Assembly (NCBI GenBank): GCA_964036275.1 | Contig: OZ038439.1 | Span: forward strand, 10,372,904-10,436,903 | Length of the DNA: 64,000 nucleotides | Direction: 5' to 3' | From: Litoditis marina | Lineage: Eukaryota > Nematoda > Chromadorea > Rhabditida > Rhabditidae | Part shown: one piece after another, positions 24,504-37,500 of the stretch | How the letters are laid out: each line of letters opens with the position of its first letter | Numbering within the stretch: the stretch's first letter is position 1 | Translations under genes and position numbers: made by a program | Notes under the pieces: model-generated | What the model saw: the letters and a program-made list of their open reading frames with translations, nothing else | The model's database searches: none | Told to the model about the DNA's origin: nothing

Positions 24504-25544
24504 TTCTGGAATAAAATTCTTAAAATATAATAATAACTTATAACCTTATTCATTTATATTTTTTATTATCCATCTATTCATTTTGTCATAGCGAAAAAAC
24601 TGAATTCCCACCAAATTTTTCGAAAGATCAAAATACAACCTAAATTTAGGTCTTCATAAAATGTTTGTAAACTTTACAATTCCTTCAAACTCACCGGAAA
24701 TTGCAATGGCACCACCTCTCTGACAGAAGACTGCGAATAATGAGACAGTCTCCATGAAGAAATCACGTTACAAGGAAACTTGTTAACAAAAAGTGCGCTG
24801 ACAGTGTTGCCACGTTTATTCTAGTGTTTCAAGTATATTCAAAATTTTGCATTACAGGCAAGTTCCGCGGGGTAGGGTACAACTTTAACTCCTCAAAATG
24901 TGAAAGATCTCTGTGTTATTTGCACGAGAAGTTTCTTGTACAAGCTATGTTCAAAAAGTGTTGTTTTCTTTTCTACGTTTTTCTCTGTCCAGAAAGATAA
25001 TTTTTAAAATTTCCCGAAATTGTACAAAAGGAAATGTTTAATTGGTCGATTAAAATATATCTGTAAAGCAATAAAAATTCTCGAATCGAAAATCTTCATT
25101 CATCGGAATCAGAGCCACAATTCAAATAGATCTCCAAACAAACCACAAAACTTCGTATCTGCCAAATAAAACACAGTCGAGCCAATAAATAGTCGACATA
25201 AAATACAATTACAGAATTAATATATAATTAGAAACAATTTTCACAAACACGTAAGATAAATCACGGGGATAAATATGAGGGAAACACGTAACACAGTAAT
25301 ATACACAAGAAAGATATAATACTTGTAAACAAAGTTATAGATCAAAATAAACAGTTCAAAAGCCAGTTACAAACGAGACTCAATTTGGAGTGAACGATGA
25401 AAAATCCTCACACTTTTCCACAAAATGGAGGTCCCAATCATTGAAAATTGTTTAGAATGTCACCTTTAAAAGCTGGAAATACCTATTTTGATGGAAATAT
25501 TTCACAAAACAACAGTTTGATGAGAATAATCGATAATCGAATAA
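24504..25544. other. Intergenic region between CPT1 paralogues C and B
   Basis: About 1.04 kb of A/T-rich sequence with no repeat or coding signal that I recognise. It must hold the 3' end of paralogue C and the promoter of B. An acceptor TTCCAG (CT at 24506-24507) lies 2 nt before the B start codon. The gap is longer than the usual few hundred bases inside nematode operons, so separate promoters are more likely. Confidence 0.55.
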
Positions 25545-28500
25545 TTATGCTGCAACTTCGAAAAGAGCTGCGATTTCCTTTATGGCATCACATAGATGAG
25601 AACGGAAACGAGTAGAATTCTGGAAAATAGGACAATTTTCAATTTCCAAAAATTTGCTTTCCCCAATTCATTTTATTTTTCTCAGTTAAAACATCTAAAA
25701 ATCTGAAAACTACAATAAAACACAGAGATAACCCCGGCAACCAACTCTAAATAGCTATTTTGTGAGAAAAAAACACGTTGCGAGAGACAAATTCACAAAA
25801 ATCATCTTTCGTAATTACCGTATTCTCCGCCGAATGATAGCTGGAGATATGGGCGAGGATACTGTGGTTACCACCAAATCGATAGCAGACACCTGAAAAT
25901 CACAAGTATCAAATTGTAACATGTAACATAAACTCAATTTGAACGAGGCACCTATCAACTTTTAAGACTTCCAAAAACTTTTTCGAGTTTAGTTCTTCCT
26001 AGAAATTCGTTGAGAACTTTAGTTCGGTCAGGATGACTGCTGCTACGGTATGAACACCCTCTCAATTATCTTTGGCCAGTCATTTTGTTGCATTCTGGAC
26101 CATTACTGACGAGAGAGCGTGTAGATCAGAGAGACGCAGACGGTTTGCTTCTCAATGATTTTCGTGCTCTCCGAGTTTCTTGCGCTAGCACCTGGCGAAT
26201 TCTATCGAATTGGCTATTTATGCGTTGCTCCTACAGTATAAACTTAGGGTCAATTGGGTGAAACCCAGTGAATTGGTGCAAATATGTTTGCTCTTCTACA
26301 CCACTTACAGTAACCCTTTTTTAATGAGTTGCTCCTGCAGTACTACCCCACTCTCAAAACGATTAGCGCCAATTTTTTGCTACAAAAACGGCAGGTGAAT
26401 GACGCGCAGACAGGCTGAGACAGTCTGCGTCTCTCTGACCTGCACACTCTCTCGTTCAGCCAATAAAAAAGTGGCTTACCATAACCCTTCTTGGCGACAG
26501 CCCCGAAACAGGCCCCCAGCCAGGTACTGTCAGGAAAGGCATCCTCATCCACTTGGTTCGTCACATTCGGAACCTCAAACGATGAAAGTCAGAAATCGAT
26601 AATAACGGCAAAACCGACACACGTTCAAAAACCTATATTCCAGTTTCCAGTTGCAACAACCGCGGAACATCTGAAGTGATTCAGAATCCATGCTGCTACT
26701 TGGCATTCAATTTTGCAAGCAAAAACCACTTTGTCATTGTCATTTTACAAGTCCACAGTAACACAGATTTTGGATAGTCTCTAAACTTAAATATCCTTTT
26801 ATAAACGCCAAAACATGATAAAAACATTAATTTGAGCCAAAAACATTCTAAAATAGCTCACATGAGAGGTGGATAGTAGCCATTGTTGTGCAATATAATG
26901 ATCGAGGAATGCAGATGAGATTCCCGTTCCCTTCGATAGAATATACAGTACGAACAGGTGACGATCTATACCCCTGCCAACCATACATTCTCTGGAAGGA
27001 AATAATCAATATTAGTTGTTAATATCGATTTATTGAGAATCGAGTCGGGGTTTCAGCTGGCTTGGTCAACCATACCTAATTTTGGTTGAGAGTAAATGTT
27101 ACTTGTTCCATGGGAAGTATAATTTAATAAACAACTTCCACATTGGAAATGAACGGAAACAAACAAAGGTAGTTTCTCCACCGTGCTCCACCATTCACCA
27201 AGTTGATCCGAGGCCAGCTTTTTACACTGTCGCGGGACGCGATCTCTAAGTCTCTCACTCTCTCGCTTGTAGTTTGGTCAGGTCGGCCAGACATGGTCGT
27301 CTGATCTAGGTAGCTCCGCCCACCACTTAGTATATAAGGGGCATCCCAGTCATTTGGGCACTCACTCACATCTTCTCTCTCTCCAGTGTGATGTACATAG
27401 AACTAATAAATATATAATACCACACCGTGTTAGTCACAAGGCAATCTACCACTGAACGTCGCCGAGACATACACTCCAAATATAAATGTTCACCCGAATA
27501 ACCCATTCTCAAATAGAAACCAACCGGTTTCGCCTTCCATGTCGCTCACAGGCCTTTTTCAGCAGAGCAATCCTAGTTTCCTTCTGAAATAAATCGAATG
27601 AAACAAACTCCAATTAAGAACTATTCAAGAAAGGTTCCATAATTACTATTTTCCTACAAAAACAGCTACAATCACCGTTCATTCTCATAAGGCATCGAAC
27701 ATTATGAGCGCGTAACAAGGTCACAATACCCTTTTTTCATCATTCAATTTTGTCTTCTTTTATTTCTCCAATCGGAATACCACATCCAACAATGTGGAAA
27801 GTCATGTGTTGGATCACGAATAAATCTATATGTCTAGACATATAGATTTATTCGTGATTAGGGCCTACTAGGGGCGCTTAGGGCAACATTTTTCCTCTCT
27901 AATACTGGATTAAATATGTTTTTCTTGCTCAACCTTGTGTATATACTCGAGAAATGTGACAAAACATAGATTAGAGCAACATAGTTGCAGTTAAAATCAA
28001 AAACAATGAAAAAAGCTAGGTCGATATCGAAATCGCGGCCCTTTTAGGGCCTTCTGGGCCCGCGTTTGCGAAATCACCCGAAATTCCCCTTTTAGGGGCT
28101 AATAGTCCCTTGACTTTTCACCTGAGTATAAGCTGGAAATTTACCCCAGTAAGTGTTCTGCAGAGATTTCGGGATTGTTTCTGAAGTTATCCCGGTTTAC
28201 TAACGTAATAAGTTCATCCGAAAACCTAATTTCGATTATGTTGTCTGTAAAAGAGTCCCACCGTTTCCTCTGGATCCTGCATTGCCTTGACGAAAGCACA
28301 CGACTCGTCACAAACGGTTCTCAGTGTTTCCGTGCGAGAGTATTTGAAGAAACGAGCGGAAGCCGGCTCGTACGTCAACACAAAACGACCCTGATCCTGA
28401 AATAAGGTCATGGGTTATATTTACAAAACGGCGACCTCAACTTTTCTCTCCATTTACCCATTTGGAGTGCCAAATATTACGTGGAAAGACACGTGTTCAA

Positions 28501-31500
28501 TCGCGAATGAAATTCTATTCTATTGTAGTTCAACACAGTTTAATGATTTTAGGCTTTTTGTGATGAGACAAAAGATAAAGTAGAGTTACACTCAAAACGC
28601 TCCGGGATCAGTGATCAGACCATATTTCTACCAGCTGACCAGAAATAGAGCCCAAGTTGAACTTTCCCGTTCAAAAAGCTAATTACGAATTTCGCAGAAT
28701 TATACATTTTTGTTTTGGCTTGTTTTCAAAACTAATACGATTCCAACGTGTTTGTAGTTTGTATATTCGTGTTATTTGTTTAGTAAACTAACCCTGTAAT
28801 TAGCGAGCTGAATGGCCATTTGCATGAAACCATCGGGAGAAACACCGCACTTCTTGATCTGACCCTTTCCAAACTCCCTGCAACAAAACAGTTGATGTAG
28901 AGAACAGCTATAACCGAAAACAGAAATTCCACTGTGAAGCAGATCAGAAGTGTTGTATCTCTCTATCGCCCTTTGTCTCTTGTGACGTTCTAATTATCTC
29001 ATTTGTCTCTATTCCCCCTTTTTATATTCATCTCTTACTTCCTCTCTCTCCATCTATCCCTCTAATCCTCTCCCCCTTTCTCTCTCTTGCCATCACTTTG
29101 ACTTTCTACCTATCTCTTTCTCTATTACCCTCCTCCCTCACTTCTCTATCTCTAACCGTCTCTGCCTCTCTCTCTCTCTGTCTCGCCCTCTCACCTGAAT
29201 ACGGTAGCGGCCAAATCGACATCGTCAATCGACTGTCCGTACGACTTCATACATCTATTGATTTCCGCAGCCATCTGCAAGCAATAAAGGGTGAATTCTA
29301 TATGTAACCGGGGTTTCCGGTAACCTAACCGATTTTGGCAAATTTTTTCAGGTTACCCCAGTAGGTAACCGGTTGGTAACCTGAAGTGAAAAAGCGGTTA
29401 CCTGTTTTTCTAACACAACATGTGGTTTTTATCGTTGGTTTGTGCGGCGACCGAAATATAGTTTTAGAGGAGGTGCGGGGTGCCCCTATTTCCCCACCTT
29501 CATCTACTTAAGCTAGGAACGGTATAGACTATGATATGCACTGGAGATTGTTGTACTTTGAACTTTGTATCCTCCTCCCAACAAAAATTCTTATCAAACC
29601 TCTTCATTGACATCCAGCTCGAGTTTCTTGGCCAAAATGATACTTTTCCTGTCCGCGTCGCTCACTTTCTCCAGCTCGTATTGCTCTTCGAGAGGGGGAT
29701 AACTGAAGAAATTTACCATAAATTTAACATAAAGCGCTTGAAAAAGTTACTGTTATTCAAAACAAGATACCTTTCATGAAAAAAACAACACCTATACTAA
29801 GTGCACTTTCAGTACAACTCTTCAACATCAACGCGAATCGCGCTCAAAAAAGGTTCAGTCTTAGGCTACACAAATAGGTTAAACACTAAAGATCAAAGGT
29901 CGAAAAACAAGAATCCAAACTGACCCTAGAACCTGAGTGTCCATCATGATAAAGTTCTCCATGATGTGATCAAACTCCGCCCCATCAGCCACGGAATGCT
30001 CAGTGGTGCCGCCACACTGAAAATAAGTACAAGTACAATACTTTTTCGTGACGTTGTATTTATAGCAGGACGATTGTGTGGACCAATCCCGTCGCATCGG
30101 TCCTTTAAACTGCAATTGAAAAGCGTATTGCAGTTTAAAGGACCGAAGCGTTGGCATTAGTCCACACAATCGTCCGTCTCTGAAAAGTAAACCGGAGAAC
30201 AGCCAAAAAATCCAATGTTCGTGCGTTATTTACAAACAATAAGTAAAACGAGCCCTCGAGTTCTTGGTGACAATGTAGTTGAGCGACTTGTCCGCCCAGC
30301 GGTTCGAGCCATTCCCCGTCAACATGTTACGCAGGAAATTCGAGTAGATGTCCGGATTCTCCTGGAATTTAGATAAAGTCAACGATAGGAACTGAATAAA
30401 ACATATTTGTAGTTTGATCTGTAGGACTTGAACACATTGGAGGCGAACTACAAAAACAGGAGGTCAGAGCATGTACCGTACTGTCCTGTTCTTCACTGAG
30501 CGGAACGTATAACGTCATAAAAACATCGCAGACTTTTATCTCTTTCAACATGCCAACCATACGTAAAATACCCCCTTATTCTTATATTGGCTGATGTTCA
30601 CTTTTGCCCGATTCCGATTGTGCCATGATCACTTTTTGGGGTAAACGTTAAAGATTTTAGACAAAATTACTCCTATTTTGTTTATTCGGGGCTGCTCATG
30701 CTCACTTTTTTCGCCCTGATTCGGACCTATTTTACGTATGATGCCAACTAAACACGTTTTCAAAAAGCGAATTGGAGGATTCACAGTATCTCGCATTTTT
30801 CGGCGATTTCTACAAGCTTACAAGTTGAATTTTCTAACTCAAATCCTAGCTGTCAATATAAAAACCACTTCAGTTCCTAAAAAGGTAAACAACAACAACA
30901 AACGAACCGGGTTGTATCCATAATTGTCGGTTTCCTCGAAAACGAGGAAGAAAATGGCGCTCTCAATCTGTTCGAGGGTCGCTCGATTCACCGGGTTCTC
31001 GAGGAAGAACTTCTCACGGTTACGCGCCCACTGGTCTCTGGAAAGGAAAGATATGAATTTGGTAAAATTTCCGATTTATAATATACAAATGCAGCCTTAA
31101 CTAATCTATAACTTGTTTATCGACTTGTAAAGCAGAAACAAAATAGTACTAATGTGGCCGCCCCACCGGCGGTTTACACATGCAACCAGGTTGCATGCAA
31201 CCAAAATGCAACCGGGTTGCATGTGTTAAGAAAGTTCGGTTGCTTTCCAAATGCAACCGGGTTGCTTTTGGTTGCTTTTCAAATGCAACCAAACACTCAA
31301 TTTTTGGACATTTTCCGATTTTTAATGCAACCTGGTTGCTTTTGGTTGCATTTGGAAAGCAACTAAACTGTCTTTACACATGCAACCTGGTTGCATTTTG
31401 GTTGCATGCAACCCGGTTGCATGTGTAATTGACCGCCGCCACCCAACAAAGACCATTCGTCACACTTTTTCGAGGATGCAGCTCAGACAAACGCTGCTGC

Positions 31501-34500
31501 GACCTCATTACCTACTCCGTGCTCTCTCGCTTTTCTAACTGAATAATCGCGGAAAACTGGCGTAAATGTTTCTGAGAATAAATGACTTTACCTTGTATCG
31601 GCTGTCAGCACTGCCACATTGGAGGCGGGGCCAGTCACTGCCGAATTCTCGCGGGACAACAGCTCGGAGAAGATCCTGGCAAAATAGAGAGATGAAAATA
31701 TATTTATCATATTTAAAAATACGTAGTTGCTATATTGATCTACATATTATATGTCTACATACATCTCATATTCAGCTACACATATCTCGAATATTATAAC
31801 TATCTAACGCTCAGGGTGAAATGCGCAGAAAGCACAATACTCCAACACATACTAATTTTTTTAAAGAAGGGCATATTTTTGAAAAGAAGGTGACTAATTT
31901 TTACATGAATCATAGTTTTCTTGTATTTTCATCGAGAAAAACAGGCTCTAATTTAGAAAAATGCTTGACGATTGCTTTTACAGTTTCAGATTTTTTAGGT
32001 AAAAAACTGAAATAATATTGATTTTCTTGTTTTCTAGCTACATACAACATACTTGGTGAGCTGATCCATAGAATACAATCGATTCTTCTCGTCACATATT
32101 TGAATACGATATAGACCTCCGTTGTACAGCAACACAATGTGCTTGGAAATACCTGGAAACGAATCAATGATTCGAAGATATCACATTGAGATCAACCAGA
32201 TTTCTGTGATCTATACCCCGTAACTATTGACACCATATTATGTTTTTGCTCCAGTTTCAAGAAGACATGAAACTCGCGTGTATTACTTCTAGCCGAGATC
32301 TAAATCTTTTACGGTTGTTAATCGAAATCGAATTCAAGAGAAGAGTTATCGAGTTTTGAAATAGAGTTTTAGTGTTCGGGCCAAAATAAGATTTTCGAGA
32401 TTTTAGTCCGACTCGACTAGAAAATTGTCGAGTTTGTTTTCCAATGGAGGTCCGAGTTCGACTTTAACAACCCAAGTATCTTTCGCCAGTTACATACCAC
32501 CATACCACCTTCAGCCTCAAACCATGAATAATGTCTGCCAGTAACTACACAAATTTGATTGAACTTGAAACACCGATACAAACCTACTAAATAACAGCAA
32601 TGATGGTTAGACAAAACATAACGTACCATAGTTCTTGCAACCTACCATAGTTCTTGAGATAATCGCATTGCACTTCGGGAACTCTTGTAACTGCGTACAT
32701 CTTATCGTAGTGACGCGAGCACAGCATACCGTCTCCCAACTATAATGAATAATAGAGAAGAATAAAAACTGAGTCCATACACTATTAAGATCCGACTCGT
32801 CGATAAAAAGACGTTTGCTGTCCGTTTTAAGATTCAAACCCGCAAAAATTATGATGTTGCTTCAAAAATGGATAGAATCTCATTTTCGGGTATTCTGGGA
32901 GAAAATATAGCCCACTTTCCGATTTCTTTTCTGGCTATTCAGACATCTTTGCCGGGGTATGTTTCGGTCCGTACATCTTATCGTAGAGGTGGAACGGGTT
33001 ACGGTTAAGTATGGACCCACCGGTTTATACGTCTGTCTATCTATAGCCAGATGAGACATGGCCTCAATATACAGTACATGAGCTGCCCTGACAGCCCGGG
33101 TGGCAGGAGTGTCATTCAACAGATCCGTGTGGGCCACACTGCTGTTGATCAGAACTGGGGACCTGGAAAAATGAAAATTAATGTGGTATGGTCACGGCGT
33201 TTTCGACTAACGTATTTTTGGCGAATGGTATGAACCAGGTGCTACTGTCGTGGCGCAACCCCGAGCTCTCTCGTGAGTCGTGAATATGCACAGGCTGCAG
33301 ACTGCCCGGACTTCCTAGTTCATCAAAATCACTTCTTGGCACGTGAACGAGAAATTGGCACGTAAGGCACGTGTCCGCGTCTCGCGTTACGGTCGAATGA
33401 ATAGACACGGTACGCGGTAACTCTGACGTGACGACGGAGAGAGAACGCCGTGTGGTACGTATGGTACGGTGTGACTATTATACACATTCTTGAGCTATTG
33501 GTTCTTCTTAGTTAACGCGGAATTGCTTCATTTGAAACTATTAAACAGAACTGGGGACCTGGAAATGAACTCATACGTAAAATACCCCCTCATTCTGATA
33601 TTGGCTGATGCTCACTTTGGCCTGATTCTGATTGTGCCATGATCACTTTTTGGGGTAAATGTTGCAGATTCTAGGCGAAATTACTATTACTTTGTGTTTT
33701 CGGGGCTGCTCATGCTCACTTTTGGGGCTGCTCATGCTCACTTCTTTCGCCCCGATTCGGAACTATTTCACGTATGAATGAACTTGATTCAGTTATATAC
33801 TTGACGAGAGAGTATGCAGGTCAGACAGACGCAGAATGCCTTAGCCTGTGTGCGGCAGTTTTCACACTTTGCTTCATATTCACGAACTTTTGCATCGTAA
33901 AGAGTAGTCGTCCCGAAATTTGAAAATATAGAAATCTCTTCGCTTCTATTTTCTCGACCGCTAGCTAACAAGCAGGTAAATGGTGAATTGTGGAAGTTTA
34001 CGAAAAAATAGCGATTGACATTCCTCTACTAGCCCCAAGCCATCTTATCAAACTACACGGTGTGGTCCATATTTTGCCTTGCAAAACAGCTGATAACCAA
34101 CTTTCATTTTGTTTTGCTCACAGATAACTGCGAGTCCTTATCATACACGGAATACACTACAAAAACATAGAATGTCAAAGTATACGCGCTCCCACCCAAA
34201 ATAGCAAACAGTTAGTCATTTTTTGATAAGGAAACAGGTAAGGTACAAAGATACTTGAAGCAATGTACGAGTACACTACGCCATTTTTGCCTAGGAAAAA
34301 CCCTTCCTAGCCGAAAAAAGTTTCACAACGTTCCACGACAAGAATATTCTTCACACTTCAAAAAAGAGCAAGTTGCAAGTATGACATCGCGGTGCGAGGA
34401 AACTGCTGAAAAGGTCCGGGATTGTACTGTATTATTGCCCCCCCCCGCCTCATTTTGTATTTCCCACCTATAAAGTACCATTACAATAGTTTATGGGATC

Positions 34501-37500
34501 AGAATCGGCATAAACACGATGTACAATTTGATCTGATAGTTATACCATAGTATAACTATGATATACAGTGTACACCACCCAATAACACTACTATTCCAAC
34601 CAACCTGCTATAGAGATACGCGTATTTTTCCCAGAATCCAGTCACATAGTTGTCCGCAAAAAGCGAGTAGAGACGTGCGTAGTTGTGCAGTTTTCGACCC
34701 TCCTCTCGTAGAAATTCTTGAGCCAAATCCTTCACCAAATCGTATTCTTCCTGAAGAAAGAAAATATTGAAACTGACTCATGAATCAATACAATATTGCA
34801 ATTGCAAACTGCAAACCTCTATACTTTTAATTGTACACTTTATTGTGTTTAGTAGAAATGATGGTCACCACTACTTCGATTAGGAAAAATTGCTTCCCAG
34901 CCAGAAAACATAAGAAACTGCGTCAATTATTCCAAACTTGACATAATTTGGCCCTTTTGAAATCAAAATCACGATATTTTATGTCCAGTCCAGAACAGTA
35001 GATCATGTTGGTGTGATCTTGAACTTCATTAAATGTGGAAACAGAGAAGAAGTGACTGTCAACTAACCTTGGGCAAGGTATTTTTGACAGATCTAAGATA
35101 TTCCTCTACAGTTTCTGTCAGATTTGGACAGGCGGGAGAGGGCAGCAAGAGATCACACGATTTGAGGAGAGGGGGAGACAACGAGAGAACAGAACGGAGA
35201 AGCTGGAAAATTCACTTTTACAAACTTAAATGGTCTTCGGATGGTCTGTAATATTTTAAAACCTAGGAGGGGGGCTGATTTTAGTATGGCATTGTATAGG
35301 GAGGGCCCGCTAGCGCCGAAGAAAATCCAAAAGATGAAGACTTTTTGCCAATTCTGGTGAACTTTTCTCAATTTGCATTATTTATTTGCAAGAATAATTT
35401 CATATTTTTTGGTCAGTTTCTATTTTTCGAGGAGTAGGGGTCGTACCGGGGATGATGTCGCGTGTCGGTCCACTGTTCAGTCACCCCTGGGCCCCTGGCT
35501 GCAGGTTTTGAGATTGAAGTGAAGTACCTTATTTTAATTGCATGTAACAAATTGACAGTGCTACTTATGACGCTCCGCAGCTGTCGCACAGTCGCACGCA
35601 CCACATTCTTCACTAGGATTGTTTTTAGGATTTATATTGTATGGAGAGCTTAAGTTTCCACAAATCTGAAAATGCAAAAGCGAGACAGTACTCACTCCCC
35701 ACATCTTGGTTGTAATGGACATCTTCTTCGGACTCTCGAACATGAAGCCCTTGTAGGAGAAGTAGACCCTGGAAAGCAACTAATGAAAACTCAAACTTTT
35801 CCAAATTGCAACCTTTTCAAACATTTTCTTTTAGATTTATAAAGCAACTGTGTACTAACCGCATACACCAGTAAGGTCTGACTGAGCTACAAAAAGTAAT
35901 CCGTTTTCAGATGTAGACACGTGAAAATTTAGAATTTTTCATCAAAAGTAAAAGTAGACCGATTTTCATCTTTTCGGCTGAAAAGTAGTCCGTTTTTCGA
36001 AATTTTCTGACTATTCGGACAACCTTGATGGTGTATGACTAACCGGCTAACCGCTTTTTAAACTTACTTAAGCTTATAGTTGTATCACATACTATCTATC
36101 CTGAAAACCGGGTGATATAGCTGAACTCATAAATCAGTTGAAGTGCTCGTTCTGTAATCCTAGGGATTCGATTTGTATGGATAATGGCGAATACTCCGCT
36201 CACTTGGGTGTAATAATAGTTTTTGAACAACTAGGAACTAGTAGAACCCAAACTTCAAAATGTAACTTAACCCAAAGACCTAAATTTAGAAATGTAAATC
36301 CGCTGAGAGAGTCAGCAGACAGCCAGCTATCATGCTTATTTTGCTTAAACTTGGTTACAAACTATTGAATTAAACGTAGGTTAATGCTAGTCGAAAACAG
36401 GTTACTTTTTCGACATAGCACAAACTTTTAATTACAAACTTCAACAGTATCTAGTTGTGTAAAATAAAACACTGACCTCTTCAGAAATTGACGAAGGAGA
36501 ACGATCGGCAAATAGACGGAAGCAGTGGAGACTACACATGCCTTCAGAAACTGAAATAAGAGGATGTGAAATATTGCTCAAAAAAACCTCTTCTTAGTTC
36601 TTACACAAGGGTGAAAAAAATCTTCGACCGAAATACAACGAAAACCATACATGAGGTCATACACTAGCAAGGTTGTCCGAATAGTCAGAAAAATTCGAGA
36701 AATGGACTACTTTTCAGCCGAAAAGATGAAAAACGGACTACTTTTGATGAAAAATCCTAAATTTTCACGTGTTTATATCTGAAAACGGATTAATTATCGT
36801 CGCCTAGTCAGACCTTACTGGTGTATGCATGAGGTGACTTTGTTGCCCGCAAAAATTGACTGAAAACCGGGTGTTTCATTTGGTTGGGAAACTAAACTAC
36901 AAAACAGGGTGGAAGATTAACTTTTCACTTCATCAGTAAAGTGCGACTATTCGTTAATTTAGGGTAGTTTGAAATCACGATTTGAAAGAACAGCGGGGGC
37001 GATTGAGTGTGGAAGCCAACAATGTCGCCCCACGTTTGACGGAAACCACAAGCTACAAAACACCGTGACCGCATAGAAATGTTAGAATCAGACCCCAATA
37101 AAGTTGTCCAAGTGGCCAGGACAAAAGGGCTACTTTCAAGCTGAAAACGAGAAAATTGTCTAATGTCTAATTTTGATGCAAAATTAGTAATTTTCACGTT
37201 TTTCTATCTAGAAACGGGCTATTTTTTGCCGATTATTTGGACCTTACCACTCACCTCAGCGTATGTGTTTTCGAACGACGGCAGTGCCTGCATGATGACA
37301 TTCTCGGGAACTTTCAAATGATACGCAGCCAAGGCAACGGTGGTCGCAGTGAAATACAGGGGACGAACCGGCCACAGACGGTTGTCCAGAAAATTCTGGA
37401 AAGGAAGAGAGGATGGTTGGATCAAGGATAATGGGTGAGGATCATATAAATTACAGAATACAAAGTACATTATATTGTAAATTGTAGATCTGTTTAAACA

